A stretch of DNA of 24,392 nucleotides from Clostridium sp. UBA5530 (GTDB taxonomy: Bacteria; Bacillota; Clostridia; Clostridiales; Clostridiaceae), in NCBI GenBank assembly GCA_002423705.1, contig DINW01000036.1, positions 19,100 through 43,491 on the forward strand. Reading direction: 5' to 3'. Shown here piece by piece: positions 22,424-24,392 of this stretch. The notes below the pieces were generated by a model. It had not been told where the DNA came from and did no database searches. It was given only the letters and a program-made list of their open reading frames with translations. Position 1 is the first letter of the stretch. The number at the start of each line of letters is the position of its first letter. The position numbers were made by a program, and so were the translations under genes.

Positions 22424-22786
22424 ATGGAACTAGACATAAGATTAAACATTTTGAAAGATAGCAATCAGATAAGCCAAGATACCTATGAAAAGGTTATACA
22501 TACTATAGCTATGTTTAAAGATAAATATAAAATAAGTCTCAATGAGGAAAATGGGGCTATGCTAATAACCCATTTAAGCTGTGCCTTAGAGAGAATAAAG
22601 AAAGGAGATGAGCTAGAAAAGCTAGAAGAGTTTTTAGTAGAACAAGTTAAAGGTAATGGTAATTATAAAAAAGCACAAGCTATTTTATCAAACATAGAAG
22701 ACACAATAAAAGTAGATATGCCCATGGAAGAAAAAAACTTTATGTTAATGCACATATGTACATTATTAGAAAAAGAAAATATATAG
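22424..22786 (+). CDS. Stand-alone PRD-domain protein (YhfY-like)
   Basis: A 120-residue protein made of a single PTS-regulation domain (PRD), the module in antiterminators and activators that is phosphorylated on histidine by HPr or EIIB proteins. His50 (LITHLSCALERI) and His110 (LMHICTLLEKE) are spaced about 60 residues apart, as PRD phospho-histidines are. There is no DNA- or RNA-binding domain and no EII gene nearby. AAGGAGG precedes the ATG. It is close in position and content to yhfY of enteric bacteria. It might act on the YhfZ regulator or the transporter; no direct evidence. Confidence 0.8.
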   Translation: MELDIRLNILKDSNQISQDTYEKVIHTIAMFKDKYKISLNEENGAMLITHLSCALERIKKGDELEKLEEFLVEQVKGNGNYKKAQAILSNIEDTIKVDMPMEEKNFMLMHICTLLEKENI

Positions 22787-22798
22787 GGGGAGTAGGTT

Positions 22799-23155
22799 AT
22801 GAAAATTGTAGTAGGTGGCCAAATAGACAAGGATGCAGTGGCATCAATAATAAGGAAAACAGCTGGAGATAGTGTAGCAGTAGAAATTAAAAGTGATATA
22901 GAAGCAGCTATGGCAATAAAAACTGGAACTGCAGATTATTATTTTGGAGCATGTAATACTGGAGGCGGTGGTGCTTTAGCCATGGCAATAGCATTGTTAG
23001 GGATGGGAATGTGTGCAACAGTTTCCATGCCAGGAAATATAAAAAGTGAAGAACAAATAAAGGCAGAAGTAGAAGGTGGCAAAAAAGCTTTTGGATTTAC
23101 AGCACAGCATGCTGAACAAGTTATACCAGTAATTTTAAAATATCTTCTTAAATAG
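22799..23155 (+). CDS. yhfU: YhfU-family protein (DUF2620)
   Basis: A 118-residue protein of unknown function found next to YhfT. It has an N-terminal KIVVGGQIDKDAV, a strongly glycine-rich run starting at residue 50 (GACNTGGGGALAMAIALLG), and TAQHAEQVIPVIL at the C-terminus. The glycine-rich run followed by a hydrophobic helix suggests a phosphate- or nucleotide-binding loop or a membrane-associated segment, reminiscent of small EIIB-like or glycine-loop proteins. GGGGGAG lies just before the ATG. yhfT follows after 44 bases. A subunit of the YhfT transporter is a fair guess. Confidence 0.85.
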   Translation: MKIVVGGQIDKDAVASIIRKTAGDSVAVEIKSDIEAAMAIKTGTADYYFGACNTGGGGALAMAIALLGMGMCATVSMPGNIKSEEQIKAEVEGGKKAFGFTAQHAEQVIPVILKYLLK

Positions 23156-23199
23156 TTATCAATGGAATATTTAAATAAATTTTTTTAGGGGGTATCATT

Positions 23200-24392
23200 A
23201 TGCAATATTTAGTAATAGCACTTTTAGGTGCTTTAGCTGCAATTTTAGCTAACACAGGGGTTGCAGTGTTTAATGATGGATTAAGGGCTATTGTTCCTGA
23301 ATATCTTGAAGGAAGAATGGACAAAAAGGCTTTCGCAGCTACATCCTTTGCATTATGCTTTGGATTAGTTATTGGATATGGAATACCAGTATCTATAGCT
23401 GCATCAATAATTCTTATTCATAGCATATTGCTAGGAACAGACATCATAGGAACCTGGTGTCCAAGAGGGAAAAAAGGAATCATTGCATCTGGAATTATAG
23501 GTGCTGCTTATGGACTAGGACTTGTTTATGGACTTGAAGCTGTAGTTGACCTTTTTGCTAAACTACCAGTTAACTTTTTAGGTCAATTAGGACAAGTTGG
23601 TACACCTGTAGTTGCTGCTTTTGCTGTATTCCCAGCTTTAGTTGTAGGATATCAGTTTGGAGCTAAAAAAGGATTTATAACCCTTGCAGTTTCCTTTATA
23701 GTAAGACAATTTATCCAGTATTATGGTAAATTCTCCATAGGAACTGCTAAAGTAGCTCTAAACCCAGAAGGAATGGCTTTATTAGCAGGTATGATAATAA
23801 TGATAGTATTTGCAGTAAAAGAAAAGCCAGATCCAAATGCACCAAAGGTTGATTTAGTATCTATATTTGCAGAGAGAGTTAAAAGAATAAAGAAGAACCT
23901 ACCTGTATTAGCATTGATGGGTGGATTAATATCTGCAGCTACTTGCCTTACAATAGTAGCTGGTGACCCAATAAGCTTAAACCTTATAAAGGATGGAAAA
24001 ACCATAGAAGCAGCCATGACAGCCTTTGCTAGAGGAATTGGATTTATTCCACTTATAGCAACTACAGCTATATCTACAGGAGTTTATGGACCAGCAGGAA
24101 TGACCTTTGTATTTGTAGTTGGTTTCTTAGTAAAAAATCCTATATTAGCATTTATATTAGGTGCTATAGTAATTTCTTTAGAAATTTTATTATTGGAAGC
24201 ACTAGCTAAAATGCTTGACAAGTTCCCTGGAGTTAAAAAGTGTGGAGACAACATAAGAACCGCCATGAGCAAAGTATTAGAAGTTGCTCTTTTAGTTGGA
24301 GGTATGATGGCAGCCAATGCAATGGCACCAGGACTTGGATTGTTTATAGTAGTAGGACTTTATGTATTAAATAAAACTTCAAAGAAACCTAT
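23200..24392 (+). CDS. yhfT: YhfT-family membrane transporter, 3' end outside window
   Basis: A multi-pass membrane protein, 397 codons visible out of an expected ~430. The frame is open from ATG 23200 (AGGGGG 8 bases upstream) to the end of the window. About ten hydrophobic helices are seen, starting with YLVIALLGALAAILANTGVA. Conserved-looking polar stretches are NDGLRAIVPEYLEG, IGTWCPRGKKG and GIGFIPLIATTAISTGVYGP. Charged loops (KEKPDPNAPK, EALAKMLDKFPG) lie between helices. It is the putative transporter of the yhf locus; substrate unknown. The rest of the operon (in enteric bacteria PLP enzymes YhfS and YhfX, the phosphotriesterase-like Php and mutase-like YhfW) would be expected to the right. 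Confidence 0.88.
   Translation, partial: MQYLVIALLGALAAILANTGVAVFNDGLRAIVPEYLEGRMDKKAFAATSFALCFGLVIGYGIPVSIAASIILIHSILLGTDIIGTWCPRGKKGIIASGIIGAAYGLGLVYGLEAVVDLFAKLPVNFLGQLGQVGTPVVAAFAVFPALVVGYQFGAKKGFITLAVSFIVRQFIQYYGKFSIGTAKVALNPEGMALLAGMIIMIVFAVKEKPDPNAPKVDLVSIFAERVKRIKKNLPVLALMGGLISAATCLTIVAGDPISLNLIKDGKTIEAAMTAFARGIGFIPLIATTAISTGVYGPAGMTFVFVVGFLVKNPILAFILGAIVISLEILLLEALAKMLDKFPGVKKCGDNIRTAMSKVLEVALLVGGMMAANAMAPGLGLFIVVGLYVLNKTSKKP

Noticed and set aside
23721..24317. Two minus-strand open frames over yhfT
   Set aside because: The plus strand encodes an uninterrupted membrane protein here that leaves the window; the minus frames are shadows.

Overview
This is an AT-rich, tightly packed chromosomal stretch from a low-GC Firmicute, most likely a proteolytic, amino-acid-fermenting Clostridium sensu stricto. 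The clues are the AT-rich codon choice, strong GGAGG-type ribosome binding sites, a butyrate kinase/phosphotransbutyrylase locus, a ferredoxin-dependent 2-oxoacid oxidoreductase, a SleB-type spore cell-wall hydrolase, and a thioredoxin reductase homologue that lacks its NADPH motif, as clostridial ferredoxin-linked enzymes do. No tRNA, rRNA, CRISPR array, insertion sequence or prophage gene was seen.

Layout. 1-731: 3' end of ptsI (PTS enzyme I). 894-2616: ECF-type sigma factor and its membrane-anchored zinc-finger anti-sigma factor. 2906-4132: membrane-anchored TPR protein. 4200-5375: isoaspartyl dipeptidase (iadA). 5452-6723: thioredoxin and a thioredoxin-reductase-like flavoprotein, ending in a 36-bp perfect palindrome shared with the convergent minus-strand sleB-like gene. 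6742-8337 (minus): sleB-like hydrolase and an unrecognised membrane-anchored protein. 8521-10547: c-di-AMP synthase cdaA and its regulator cdaR. 10563-12176: FAD-dependent dehydrogenase gene interrupted by an in-frame TAG. 12279-15355: butyrate kinase, phosphate butyryltransferase and a second butyrate kinase. 15690-18996: P-loop ATPase and a four-subunit 2-oxoisovalerate-type ferredoxin oxidoreductase (delta, alpha, beta, gamma). 19136-20325: AIM24-family protein and a stand-alone ATP-cone protein. 20377-21154 (minus): small membrane protein and a HTH (excisionase-like) protein. 21439-24392: yhf-type operon (yhfZ regulator, PRD protein, yhfU, yhfT) that runs off the end.

How the genes fit together. 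The centre reads as an energy-conserving branched-chain amino acid oxidation module. The VOR complex would turn branched 2-oxoacids into acyl-CoA and reduced ferredoxin. Ptb and the two kinases would turn acyl-CoA into the free acid plus ATP. A near-consensus CodY box lies just upstream of the first kinase, and a CcpA (cre)-like site lies at the ferredoxin/VOR promoter; both fit nutrient control. The thioredoxin reductase homologue may draw on the same ferredoxin pool.

The least understood part is the yhf operon at the right edge. Two copies of one 22-bp dyad (AATGTAC-N8-GTATATT) lie before yhfZ and before the PRD gene and look like operators. Motif matches, family names and promoter calls were made by eye; no database search or structure prediction was run.
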